In this document: one piece after another, positions 13,401 through 24,267 of the stretch | Position numbering within the stretch: the first letter of the stretch is position 1 | Layout: each line of letters opens with the position of its first letter | Assembly: GCF_029227915.1 (NCBI RefSeq) | Contig: NC_079886.1 | Location: 9,362,001 to 9,426,000 of the forward strand | Source: Hydractinia symbiolongicarpus | Taxonomy: Eukaryota; Cnidaria; Hydrozoa; Anthoathecata; Hydractiniidae | Direction: 5' to 3' | Length of the DNA: 64,000 nt | Made by a program: the position numbers and the translations under genes | The notes under the pieces: model-generated | Told to the model about the DNA's origin: nothing | Database searches by the model: none | The model's input: only the letters and a program-made list of their open reading frames with translations

Positions 13401-13453
13401 ATTTTTCTCTCAAAAAATGTTATGTACACTAACAAGTACTTTTATTGTATAAC

Positions 13454-14383
13454 TTATGCCATTTTAACAGCGTCGTATGCTTCTTGAGGGGCTGGCCGAG
13501 AAAATTTGGAATAATCGGTGTGACTGAAGAGCTAAAATAACAACAAAGACAAGGAATTTAGAAACAAAATAAGTATAAAAAATATAGCAGTACACATACA
13601 CCAATCTCGCGTCTTTTAACATTGGTATACATATCGCGTAGGGGCAAAAATGGGATAACAAACCCATTGTTTAGTTGCCACGTGCAGTATTATTTTAGGA
13701 CTGGCAATTCACTAAACCCATATATCTTGATTTATTATCTTCAAATTTGTCTTTGTTAAATACTTTTCACGTTAACCATAACCAAAATTTTGAAAAACTC
13801 GTTATGGGTCCGCAAAACACGGTTTTCTTTTACTCGCGAAAATAAAGTACACGTATTATAGCGTTAAAAAAATTAATTACATCAGGAGAAAAAAAGATAA
13901 CAAATTATGTAATGGTAGAAAAGATACGCAGATTACGAAATACAAGATACCTTAATACGCTGGGTTGGTCCAATCACTTGCCATGGTTCGGGATTTTTAA
14001 CACGAGACCACCTAATAAAGAGAAATTATTTTAAGCAGAAAGAAAAAAAAAGTATATGTTATTATTTCAAAACAAGGATGCAGCGCAACCCTAGATAGAT
14101 AGATGTGCATGTTTTTTTTGAACAGACAGGGAAAATACGGCTATTATTATCGAGATTCTTAAAAACAATCCTCGATATTTAATTTTTAATTAAAAAAGTG
14201 TGTACTGTCAAGCTTAATGTTTGCTTTTTACGAAAATCACCACAACCATGCTGCCCATACCCAAAGCATAAAAATTTAACATTGGAGCACTTACGTAACT
14301 TCCGGTCCTTTTGTTGCCAACCTTAAAACATACAAACCAGCCATCATCATTCCTATTCCGGTGCATCCAAACAATGGAGCCAG
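13454..14383 (-). CDS. NDUFA4: NDUFA4-like mitochondrial protein, last three exons (5' end not found)
   Basis: Small single-membrane-span inner-mitochondrial-membrane protein of the NDUFA4 family, associated with cytochrome c oxidase (complex IV). Exons (minus): 14383-14295, 14011-13951, 13531-13454; junction phases agree and stop is at 13454-13456. The three exons give 75 residues. The first has LAPLFGCTGIGMMMAGLYVL, matching the family's N-terminal hydrophobic segment (IPLF...GAxLYLLRL), then RLATKGPEVT. The second has WSRVKNPEPWQVIGPTQRIK, matching the NNPEPWNKLGPNDQYK stretch. The last has DYSKF, matching the family's DYSKL. The start exon, probably about 15 codons ending in phase 0, must lie above 14383 on this strand. 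Ordinary for the family apart from the missing exon. Confidence 0.85.
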
Positions 14384-15286
14384 CTATGAAAATGAAAATA
14401 AATAATATTAAATAAAATTCTCAAATTGAGTGTGATCATCCTTGGTGCTTCGTACAAAAATATCATGATATCATAACTATATGATATAAACAAGCAGCCT
14501 TTCTAATTCATTTTTTCACTATGTACGAACATGAATCAAAAAGCTGTACAAAACGCCTTGGTAATCCTTAAGGATACTGTTACTACTGGATTGAGCTCCT
14601 TCTTCAGAAACTATTGTAAAGGCAGGGGCTTTTGGGTCATTCCAGCCAGAGATCACAGATGCATGTCAGGTCATACGTTTACATTTTCTACAAATTTAAA
14701 ACTGTTGTAGGTATTCAAGATGAAAATTTTCTTCAAAATATTTAGCTTCTAGGTTTTTTTCTGTATTAGCATTTAAATTTTTTTTTGTAATTTCGAAAAT
14801 TTACTAAAAATTTGCATTCTTCTCCAATAGTCATGGATACAAATATTTTACTGCTGAATTTGGCATTTTGTTGAAAAGTTCCGAAATATGAATTATTTAT
14901 TTTCTTAATCAGGCATATATATACATAGAAACCACCATTAAAACAAGGGACACAGGACTTATCACAAAAATTTGCTTTGTTTGAAAAAAGTACAAAATTG
15001 GTAACATGGTCAGAAATATACCACAGAATACAAAGATATAGTGTTAGATGCGTGTCTGAGAATTTTTTATTTTTGTTGCTGGAACTAGTTAAACTGAGCA
15101 TAGACAGGGGTACAGTAGTGCACTCTTAAGTAATGCAATGACATCAAAATCAGATTAAATCTGAAATATGTTTGATCGAAATAATTTTAATATTCTCCGA
15201 GTCAGAATGTTAAATGGTACCGTTCTGACCCAAATGCAGACGCCGGCCCAAATTTAGACAATAGACTGGTTGTTGCATTTGCAGTT

Positions 15287-15326
15287 GGGATGGGCCATCT
15301 ATTGAAGGGATGGGCCATCTATTGAC
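15287..15326. repeat. 20-bp tandem duplication, two copies
   Basis: GGGATGGGCCATCTATTGA occurs twice in a row with a 20-base period and near-identical sequence. It lies about 70 bases outside the left end of the inverted-repeat element at 15392. Confidence 0.65.
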
Positions 15327-15391
15327 GGGCCTCGTCCAACCTTGGAAAAACGTATGTAATTTGGTCTTAAGTTGGTACAGGACTAACTAAA

Positions 15392-15819
15392 GAGGGTGCT
15401 GATAAGCCACAAATGCCTGCATATATAAGGGCAGGTTCGGGCGACTTTTCGAATTAAATTGACGGTTGTTCACCGCAACCGCCCACACTTTCCTGAACAC
15501 GCTCGGAACATTCCCGAAATGCAACATCTTGTAACATAAACATGGCGGACGACAGTTGAAAGAACGTGCTTGAAGAGAAAGGAGGTAATGAAGTTTATAT
15601 ATAAGTTATTTATCTTATCAAAAAGCATAAAAACAATTCTTTTAACAACCTACTACGTCCATTTTAATAAATAATTCTTCGAGAGTCATTTATGGTGAAC
15701 CTTTTTTTTTTGGGCATTGTTTGGGACTATGCGAGGTTTTTCGGGCAAATACCTGAATTTTTTTAAAACGCCGAATTCGCCCGCACTTTCTACGGCATAT
15801 GTGGCTTATCGGCACCCTC
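15392..15819. mobile_element. Nonautonomous element with ~26-bp terminal inverted repeats
   Basis: The left end GAGGGTGCTGATAAGCCACA is mirrored at the right end as TGTGGCTTATCGGCACCCTC, and similarity continues inward (AWATGCC, then a GCGGGCGA-type block). No transposase is encoded in the 428 bp. A clean target duplication was not seen, though CTAACTA lies near both flanks, so superfamily is open. Confidence 0.65.
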
Positions 15820-18800
15820 GTCCTAACTATTGACAAGAGAATCCCAAGCTGTTAAAAACCATGTGATCAGATGGGGGAAACTCTAACAAGTCTTTCACAT
15901 CACAAAAAGATTTGTTTTAACAAGAACTACAAGTATATATCTGAATCGCAGTTAAATTAGCAAAAACTCACATAAAACTATACAATATATATCAGGTTTA
16001 AAAACAAGAATTTAGCCCCTATTATTACCACGTAAACAACATGTTTTCCCTGACATTATGGCTACCCTAAAAAATGCAGACTTTGTAGGTTTAAAAGCAT
16101 CATGTGCCATTTTCTGACTTGGAGAATGGCCAACGAGCGAGGAGTGATGGAAGTGGTGAAAACAATCTTTTAAGGTTGAATTTCTGGTTTTACTGCAATA
16201 TGTATTCGGGAAATAAGGTGATTTTTTGGTCAATATTCATATGTTATTAACATTTTAAGACTAAATTATATGGAAGTAGGGGTAAGCTTTGATTTTGAGG
16301 TAGAAATGAATGCTGCTTTAGCTACTAGAGCTAAGCAGGAAAGAGTTAGCTAGCTCACTGTCCCACAGACACAGGCTAGAAAAGAGTTTTTATTTCTACA
16401 AGTAAATGTATTAGCTTCAAAGAAACTGCAATAATATTCCAAACCTCGGGTTGCTTTAAGTGTTTGCTAAATTGCATTTTAAAGGAGACGAGTGACCAAA
16501 AATACCCTTCTCTCACTGCTGGCTGTTGAGTTGTTTGTGTCCACAAATTAGTCCTGGGCTCCAATTATGAAAAAGTAGGAAAATATGACGGCAACCGAGT
16601 TAGTTAGTACAAGCCTTTCTCTCGCACCCCTCCCCCATACCCCCTTCGCGCGCAACGCGGCGTTTGCCCGGCACAACACACAATTCCCACTGCATATTTT
16701 TTTATTTGTTTTTTTTCTCTTCACATTAACAATTTATTTAATTATTTGAACTGCACAGCTAAATTTGATTAATAAAATAAAATTTTTTTATCCTATCTTA
16801 TCCTCTGGGGAAAGGTTCTTAACTGGTAAAACAAATATACCTTTTTTGCATATTTTTTTGTCAATTTTTTGTTTTCGGAAAGTTTGTACTCAACTTTCCA
16901 CCACTTGTGTTGCTAGAGAGACAACCACGAAACTAAAATTAAAAAAAAAAGTTTCACAAATAAGATAACATACAAAAAATATGTTTTGTAATAAAAATTG
17001 GGAGATTTCGCATCTCTTTCTACCACTGGATTACAAAAAAAGTGGCAAGATATAATTATTTTTTACCTACTGTGTTTAAATAGCAAAAATCATACGTACC
17101 AACTTAATGCTATCAACACAAAATTAGTAGCATCATTCTGTAAAGTATCATTGGAGGTAATTAAATTTAAAGTTCGGGCTGTACCATGACTAAATAGTTC
17201 GGTGGAGTGACTAAAAAATATATAATTCTTATTAAAAAACCTTGTTCGCAAGGCATCTTGTATTTTTTTGACATCTTGACGGCGATTGATAACTGGGATC
17301 TCATGGTGGTACTGCTCTCGTGTGCTTATCATTACCTCAGTACACATACACAGATTGTAAAGCTTTATATATTACAATATCAGCAGCAAGTCATAGTTTG
17401 CATTAATTTTTTTTGTATTATTTAAAATAATTCTTTATCACCTGCTTAATTCGTCTGCGCTCAAGCTAACTATTCAAGTGATTAAACATATTACTTTCCT
17501 TCGCTCAACACATCTTCCTATCTCGATAGTTTTATTTTAACCTACAGTAAGCTTCTTGTTTCTGTTTTTTTCGGTGTTAGTTTACAGACGAATATTTGCT
17601 CTGCGAATAAAACGAAAGTCTATAACTAAATACGAAAGTAATTTAAACATATTATCAAATTTCCTTAAATCTGTCATTTAAATCAGTACTTTCATTTTGA
17701 TGCAGCAGCCTTTGAAATTAACGAATATTTAGAGCATCTTTTTCCTACGCATTTCAGCCAGCTTGAGCGAACTACAAGATTTCTATAAAGAATTTCACAT
17801 AGTGAACAGTGCCGCCAATCTCTTTCTCTTCTTCTTTCGCTCCAATACATTGGAAAAGATTTTAAATTTGTGTGCGGCAGTTTCCGCCACTTTAGTTCTC
17901 AGGGCATTTTGCCTTTATGATTAATTTGATAGTGGTTTGTTAGCTGCACTTCGTAATAACGGTCCAAGGGCTAAGAAAACCCAGGGAGGAGGATGGTTTC
18001 TGCTTCAACATATCATAACACTATCATTTCCGTCAAACACATTGAGTCTTCAGCAATACTTTTGTGTCGATCAACTTTGTTTTGTTGTAGTGTCAAAGTT
18101 AGGAGGGAAAATATTGCTAGAGATATTGTTTTGTTTGACTTATGCAAGTCGGATGAAACCCTGGGGCCGTGCCCTTTTTTCAAAGCTTTGATAGCACGAA
18201 AGCACTATTTTCTTATTATATATATAACACCATAAAATATTAGAAATTTATAAGGAGCCAATTCAGAGATCCTATATTCCAAAAATATTTCTAGGGCAGC
18301 CACAATCATGATAACACTGCCTTAGTCATTATATTTACTCCTCTACATCCAAGAAAAATGTGTCACACAATATTGCTTCTAATGAATTTAAACTTCTTTA
18401 TAAGTTCGGGTAATTTTCATATAACAATTTGTTCTTCATCGTTTTCATTAGTTGAAAATGTTTTCCTCCGTCCTCCGTCCTCCGTCGCCGATTCTTTTTT
18501 GTATGTGCTTATGACACACACAACAAGATTTCTTGTTTTATTCTTGCCAGCTATGATATACACCTCTCCTTCTCATATTACTATATCAGCGTTGTCTTCT
18601 GTTGTAAATGTGTATACCACATTTATTATTATTATGTATTATTTGTGCCACCGGACCCTTTTAAAATACTGAACATAAAGAGGTGGTAAATAGATGTTCT
18701 TTGTCACACAATAATAGCTGCTTAGGCTGTGTTACGTGTTTGCTTGCTAGACTGGTGAGACAATCGATATTATACTTTGGTTTAAATGACCTCTGTCGTC

Positions 18801-19252
18801 GTCTGAAACACACATGACTTTTAGAAAACAGGAATTTGAACCTCATGTGTTGTTTGTGAGAAGCTATACTTTTAGAAAATGAGTGTAGGTTATTGCATAA
18901 CTGAATTAGAGAAACCGCATGTTGCGTATTACACAAATTATCGCGGCGAACAATGAGGAAACGTATTTTTGACTCCTCAGACTTTTTGTTTCTGTTCAAT
19001 CGACAAAAGAAAACAGTAGTAGCATGTGAACTAATCTGCCAGGATTTACAACTTCCACCCTTCTTCCTCTCCCCACAGGGGCGCGGAAGGGTGTTTCTCG
19101 ATTTGACCCCAGTCCTCACTTTTACGTCGCCGCTCTTTCATCGGCTCCCGGGAATATGATTCAAGATGGTATCGTTGTTACGATATTTCTCGCTTACACA
19201 CGCTGTTCAATTTTTCACTTTCGTTTTGTTACTTTATTGTGCAGTAGTAATG

Positions 19253-19294
19253 ACACTTAACCTAATTAGGTTATATATTTCATTTTAACATAAT
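19253..19294 (+). repeat. Left arm of 42-bp perfect inverted repeat
   Basis: These 42 bases are the exact reverse complement of 19839-19880. The arm includes the palindrome CCTAATTAGG and then TTATATATTTCATTTTAAC. The partner lies inside the element at 19614-20230, whereas this arm lies outside its left end. Confidence 0.8.
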
Positions 19295-19359
19295 ACATGG
19301 AATCACAGTCCCGATATTTACTTGCGCGTGCATCTAAGTGATTACGTAATGACCAATGC

Positions 19360-19425
19360 GTGCGCAGAAGTGGAGGTAAAAATGTAAACAAACCAAGCAG
19401 ACAAGTTACCTCCATTTCTGCGCAC
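19360..19425. repeat. 20-bp inverted repeat, one mismatch
   Basis: GTGCGCAGAAGTGGAGGTAA at 19360-19379 pairs with 19406-19425 (one mismatch), with a 26-base loop. It sits between the outer 42-bp arm at 19253 and the element at 19614. It may be a small foldback element; no target duplication was identified. Confidence 0.6.
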
Positions 19426-19613
19426 ACAGGAGAAACACTGCACTATGATTGGGTATACACCCAATTGGTGGAAGAAAAAATGCCTGGCTCACAGGAGGAT
19501 GTCGATCACCAATATGTGGCGCAGAGTCATTCGAGCCCTTAAATAAGGTTGATCAGTCAATTTGCAAATACAAACTATAGTGAAACTATCCAGCTGTATG
19601 TGTATGTATAATG

Positions 19614-20230
19614 CAGTCAGGGTAAACACTTTATTAGGCAACAGTAGGCTAATTAGGGCATACCACCTATTTAGGCGACTCATTGTAGCCTAGTTAGGCC
19701 ATATGTAACCTAGTTAATACATTACAATATTTACTGGCTTTTCACATATTCCTAAGAAAAAATCGCAAAAAATGGATAGTCTATGTGATTATGATTCCAA
19801 AATTTTCACTTGTGCCTCGATATGTTTGCGGAACTAGAATTATGTTAAAATGAAATATATAACCTAATTAGGTTAAGTGTCGCCTATTTAGGTGACGTTT
19901 TCGTCCGCCATATTTATTTTTTCCCTGCGGCGTGAATGGCTGAAATCCATTATTCAAAACAAAAAATAGTGCCACACGAGGTTTGGGCCATAAGTTACCA
20001 ATGCGCGATGCAAATAAGATGTTAATTGGTCAAAATTATCTGCAAAGTGGACAGATTTGATTCACATAAAAATTGTAGTGCGAAGCGCAATGATTTTGAA
20101 GTATTTACAACAGAAAGTTTTTGTTCGCCTAGTTAGACTACGGGTAGCCTAATTAAACTACATCACATCGCCTAACTAAACAACTTGCCTAATTAGGTCA
20201 TGCCGCCTAATTAGGTGTTTACCCTGACTG
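19614..20230. mobile_element. Nonautonomous DNA element rich in CCTAATTAGG motifs
   Basis: Ends are CAGTCAGGGTAAACAC and the exact inverse GTGTTTACCCTGACTG. The 5-bp direct repeat TAATG flanks both sides (19609-19613 and 20231-20235), consistent with a target duplication. Inside both ends lie about a dozen variants of the palindrome (G)CCTAATTAGG(C), spaced irregularly, which look like subterminal transposase-binding motifs. No transposase frame remains in the 617 bp. The superfamily is not certain. Confidence 0.75.
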
Positions 20231-20745
20231 TAATGTGCACTAAAACACAGATATTTAATGTTAATTTGCACGCCCTTTAAAACTAGTTCTTTCAGACTGA
20301 ATATCAAAGTAATGCATAATAATAATGGTGGGTAGCTATTGGGTGACTCCAACACCAATTATTTGTAATGTCTGCCTAAACGCAGCACGATCAAAGGCTA
20401 GGCTAAGGTTTAAGTGAAAATTAAATATTTTAAAAAAATTAAAAAACAAAGGCTCGTATAAAAATCAGACTTTTTTCCACTTCAAGAATATTTCTGCGTA
20501 ACAGAGGGAAGAAGAACTTTAAGTTTTATGCTGCTAATTTCCACTTTATATTTTTGCAAACATTGCATTACAGAAAGTATATAAACACACTTTGCACAGT
20601 TCTCATAAAATAATAATTGCTTACAGGTAAAATTTATAAAGGAGGGGGGGAGGGGAGTTTATTTGCTTTATATATATGTATATATACCTTTTTATTACTA
20701 TTTACTTACCTCCTCAAATCTATCATATAAAATAATTTTGTATAT

Positions 20746-20747
20746 AG
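20746..20747 (+). other. Acceptor-like AG upstream of mL45 start
   Basis: TTTGTATATAG ends 18 bases before the ATG at 20766. As in the other genes here, an AG acceptor stands close to the start, as expected for a trans-spliced leader or a 5'-UTR intron. Confidence 0.35.
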
Positions 20748-20765
20748 AATAGATAGTCATTTGCA

Positions 20766-23700
20766 ATGGCTTTTCCAAGAAATGCATTTCATAAAGTGGC
20801 ATTTCTTTGCAATCACACCACATTGGTAAGTAATTCTACACAAAATTTCTTTATCTATGTCTTGTTCCTTTAGAGTTTTGTTGGCTTTTTTGCTTAAATC
20901 TGATAAACAAGTTTGATATCAATAATTTTGTTTAATTTTTTATAGTTTTAACTGTTCTCTTTATTAGGTAGTGTCATAATTTCTTCGATCAGTGACACAA
21001 TATATATATACTAGTCGATAACCCTTGGATAAATCCACGGGTTCGCCCTTTCTTTATTTACCGCATTTTGTGTATCCCACTACTGCAGTTACCATTTTGT
21101 GTGACAGACAGACGCATACGGGTATTATAATATAGATTGCTTTTAAGCATACAACTTCTGATTTTTATGCAGAATGTGTTTTTGGTAAGAAGTCAGTTAA
21201 ATTGCCTCTGTCCAGTGGTTATACCCTACAGAGGAAAAGCTAAAAGATCATCAAAATTCCCAAAAGAAGATGGTGTTACAAGAATTGAAGAGCTGGCAAA
21301 AAAATTTAACCCTCCTCCATCAAATAAAGAGCAGGAAGATTTGCCTAACGATTCTGGATTTAAGCTGGACAGCACAGGTGATTATGATTTTAGCTGCACA
21401 TTAACTCATATTATTCCTATTTGATGAAAATTGCAAAATGTTTCTGTTTTTGTACATACTCATTGTCAGTAATGTTCTTTCAGGTGAAATATTTAGCAGC
21501 TATGTGCCTGTTGAAAATAAAGCATTCATATTATCTATAAAGGTATAACCTTAATCTTTTAGTGTTATGACGATTATGGACAATGTTGTAAAACAGTTAA
21601 TTGTAAACATAATGTTATTTATGTTGTAAAGTTTGTGTGAACATAAATTCTATGATATCATCATCATTTAATTTTTTGCTAATTTATGTGTTTTAATACC
21701 TATTATTACTTCAGTTTTTATCCACCATATTCTACTGTTTCCTAACTGCACAATACATGACATTTCTTTTGTAGGGTTTAGGCCAAAGATGGGAGGCCTT
21801 GAAGGCCTTTGTCATGACAACCTATGCGTAAGTTGTTTTAAAATGAGAATATTTTATTTACTGCTGCTGCATATGATCCTGTAAAAACATTAAAAGTCAT
21901 TATAGTTGCGCTGTGAGCAGATTATGCATAATGGCTTTTTAATTTAGAATTGCTATGATAAAAAGGAAGGCCAAACCATTCAAAGCTGTTGATTTTGCAA
22001 AAACAGCTCAAAAGAAATTCATAGATGTAAATAATGCTATACAACAAGAAAATGCTGAGTAAGTTATAAATACATGCAGATTATAGGTTGAACCAGCATG
22101 TCACCAAACAAATATGTCCATCACTTCTTCAAATTCTTGTGGTGTATTTATAAAAAATTTGACTGTAATGTGTCAAAGAAGCTGAGCACTATGCATAAAG
22201 TTTGTTTAGTAAATATTTTAACTAAATCACAAATATATAGATGTGATTTTGACAATTCGATTTTGGTTTAATAGGAACTGAATCATAGTGCAAGAATAAT
22301 CTTTAGCGGTTTTTATATCACTTGAAACAAAGCCCTTCAGACCGCATTGAAATTTTACTATATTATCTAAATTGTACGCTGTGACACATTTTGTTGTATA
22401 GATTAGCTAAAATAGCTATGAAAGATCATGCTACCTTGATGGTGATCAAGGTATGTCATAAAGGTTTCAAAATATGTAAGTAAAATCATTAATTAGATGT
22501 AAAAAGTTAACAGAAAATCTACGTTTTAGGGTCTTTCAAATCAATTCTTAAATCCTTCGAGGAAAGTTCACTGGCGTTTTATTCAAGAGATTGAAAGACC
22601 AAGGGTCGTGCATGGAAGAATCACAGCGGTGTATGATAAAGATAATCTGTATGCACAAATTACAGTGAGAATGCACACTGAACAGGTGAGAGAACTGTGT
22701 CCTTTTTTTTTCTTCAGAAAAGACCACGTTTCTTGCATCTAGCAACTAGCATTAAATTGTAGAAGGATTCAAAAAGAGTTCTTGAAATCTGTTTTATTTT
22801 CACATGTTAAATCAAGCAGTTACAGTATTAATCATTTAGTGTGTAACAGAAATAATTTGATTTCTCAGAAGGAGGGCTAAAACGAGGTTAAAACAACTTT
22901 TTGATACGAGTAGGTAGAATAAACTTAAGATTCTGAATTGCCATTAGAAAAAAATATGTGTAGATTTTAGACAAAACAGGGTTCCACTTTGTTAGGAATT
23001 GAATGTCAGGAATTATCCAAATATTTTCAAAAGTGTCAGGGAAAACCTGGAATATCATCAATTTCTTAGATATGTTAGAAGAATGTTCGGCATTTATTTT
23101 TTCCATCTACTCTCTCAATAGCAACCTTATGAGAATATATGTATCCATCCAAATTAAAAACGGAATGTCTACAATTATAGTCAAAACATATGAACAGGCC
23201 TCCCACACGTCCTGTATTTCCTGTATTTGGCAAAAGTGTTATGTATTGTCCTGTATTTTAATTAAATGTCCTGTATTTCTGAAGAGAAAAGCTGAACTAT
23301 CCAAAGAATTAGAAAATTTTAGAGAAAAAACTAAAAAAGTAATATTTTCACATTTAACTATATAACTGTTGCTATTGGTTCTTTTGTTGACATTTTATTA
23401 GTAACCTAGTAAAGAACTTGTAGGTGGGTTTGTCACTTACGTTACTTCAATTTTAGGAAATTTTTGCATTTATTTCTTGAAATTGTCAAAAATGTCCTAT
23501 ATTTTCACACTAAATTCTGTATTTTTTTAAATTTTTGTCCTGTATTCCTGTATTATTTTGCTCAACTGACTTGGGAGGCCTGTATGAAGAAAATAAGGAA
23601 TTCATATTGAGTGGTCATCCTGAAGTTGTAAAAAGTAGTGATGGAAATTTTAACGTGCTCGATCAACCATTTTGATGCTTCTTACTTTTAGATACTGGCG

Positions 23701-23835
23701 GTAAAAGATAGATACAATCGTGTGATAAAAGGTGATCCACAAAAATCTAAGAAAGTTATCGATTATGTTGTTTTTGAAAGACATCTGGCTGACCCGTATG
23801 GTAAATGGAGAGTGTGCGGAAAGTTATTTGTATAA
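20766..23835 (+). CDS. MRPL45: Mitochondrial large ribosomal subunit protein mL45, 8 exons
   Basis: Structural protein of the mitochondrial ribosome near the exit tunnel, carrying a Tim44-like domain. Exons: 20766-20825, 21173-21377, 21484-21542, 21775-21827, 21948-22058, 22402-22450, 22530-22685, 23692-23835. All junctions are GT-AG with matching phases; product 278 aa. The N terminus is short, basic and hydrophobic, suitable for mitochondrial import. An mL45-like linker (YRGKAKRSSKFPKEDGVTRI) follows at residues 38-57. The Tim44-like fold covers about residues 110-278, including WRFIQEIERPRVVHGRI and a C-terminal DPYGKWRVCGKLF, typical of the family end. Length is slightly below the vertebrate protein (about 300 aa). 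The last intron holds a small transposon (23195-23582). Confidence 0.9.
21008..21137 (+). repeat. Interspersed repeat with ACGGGTATTATAATATAGA tail, copy 1
   Basis: It reads TAGTCGATAACCC...AATCCACGGGTTCGCCC, then ATTTTGTGTGACAGACAGAC and CATACGGGTATTATAATATAG. A related copy is at about 28990-29105, in the same order and orientation. It lies in intron 1 of mL45, ending near exon 2. This arrangement resembles short interspersed repeats common in marine invertebrates. Confidence 0.55.
23195..23582. mobile_element. hAT-like nonautonomous element in mL45 intron
   Basis: CAGGCCTCCCA at the left is the inverse of TGGGAGGCCTG at the right. The direct repeat TATGAA (6 bp) flanks both ends. The interior repeats GTCCTGTATT and close variants about nine times. 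hAT elements usually have 8-bp duplications and CAG-type ends, so the class is plausible but not proven. No transposase frame is present. Confidence 0.7.
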
Positions 23836-24205
23836 ATGTTTCTTAATGAAAAAGAATATAATTATTTTTAATACGCGTTGACTTTTTGTGTTTTTCACTC
23901 CACTGTGAATTTGTATCAGTAAGGGTGTAAAATATTGTGTCGTTTAAATTTTGCGAAAAAGTAGAATTTTTCGTGCCACATTAATTTAAAAGTGATGAGC
24001 AGAATTTTAAACATTAAAGGGACATCGGATTTGTTTTTCTCTGAAAAATGTTTGAATTTTCTTTTTAACTTTTCGGTAAATATTATTAAGACAGTTCGAC
24101 AGTCGTGTCTCTCACGTGTTGGCGCGTTATAACTGAAACGACGAATGAACGTTTATTTGCATAATTTTCATGGATGGAACTAAACCACAACAAGGACGAC
24201 TGTTT

Positions 24206-24267
24206 TTACGCGAAAGTTTTTACTCGAAAGTTTTTACGAGAAGGTTTTTATGCAAAAGTTTTTGCTC
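24206..24267 (+). repeat. 14-bp tandem repeat, about 4.5 units
   Basis: Units TTACGCGAAAGTTT, TTACTCGAAAGTTT, TTACGAGAAGGTTT and TTATGCAAAAGTTT are followed by a partial fifth copy. The period is exactly 14 bases with one to three changes per unit. Confidence 0.75.

Larger units (their letters stand above)
8045..13453. other. Long gene-free region
   Basis: No conserved exon recognised on either strand between the glutamate receptor start and the NDUFA4-like 3' end. It contains the pogo/Tigger-like element (9231-9879), an imperfect inverted repeat near 10363-10406, and CCTCGTCCCCA(G/A)-type repeat ends near 11819 and 12065. Several open frames of 60-110 codons are present but match no family I recognise. 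Confidence 0.5.
14384..20765. other. Region with transposon remnants, probably including NDUFA4 5' exon
   Basis: No confident exon was found. The first NDUFA4 exon should be somewhere here but is too short to recognise by eye. Identifiable structures are a tandem 20-bp duplication (15287-15326), a terminal-inverted-repeat element (15392-15819), a 20-bp inverted repeat (19360-19425), a 42-bp perfect inverted repeat (19253-19294 with 19839-19880) and an element with CCTAATTAGG motifs (19614-20230). Confidence 0.45.

Noticed and set aside
18661-19119. 152-codon open frame on the minus strand
   Set aside because: Long for AT-rich DNA but without domain, codon pattern or neighbour support; kept as non-coding.
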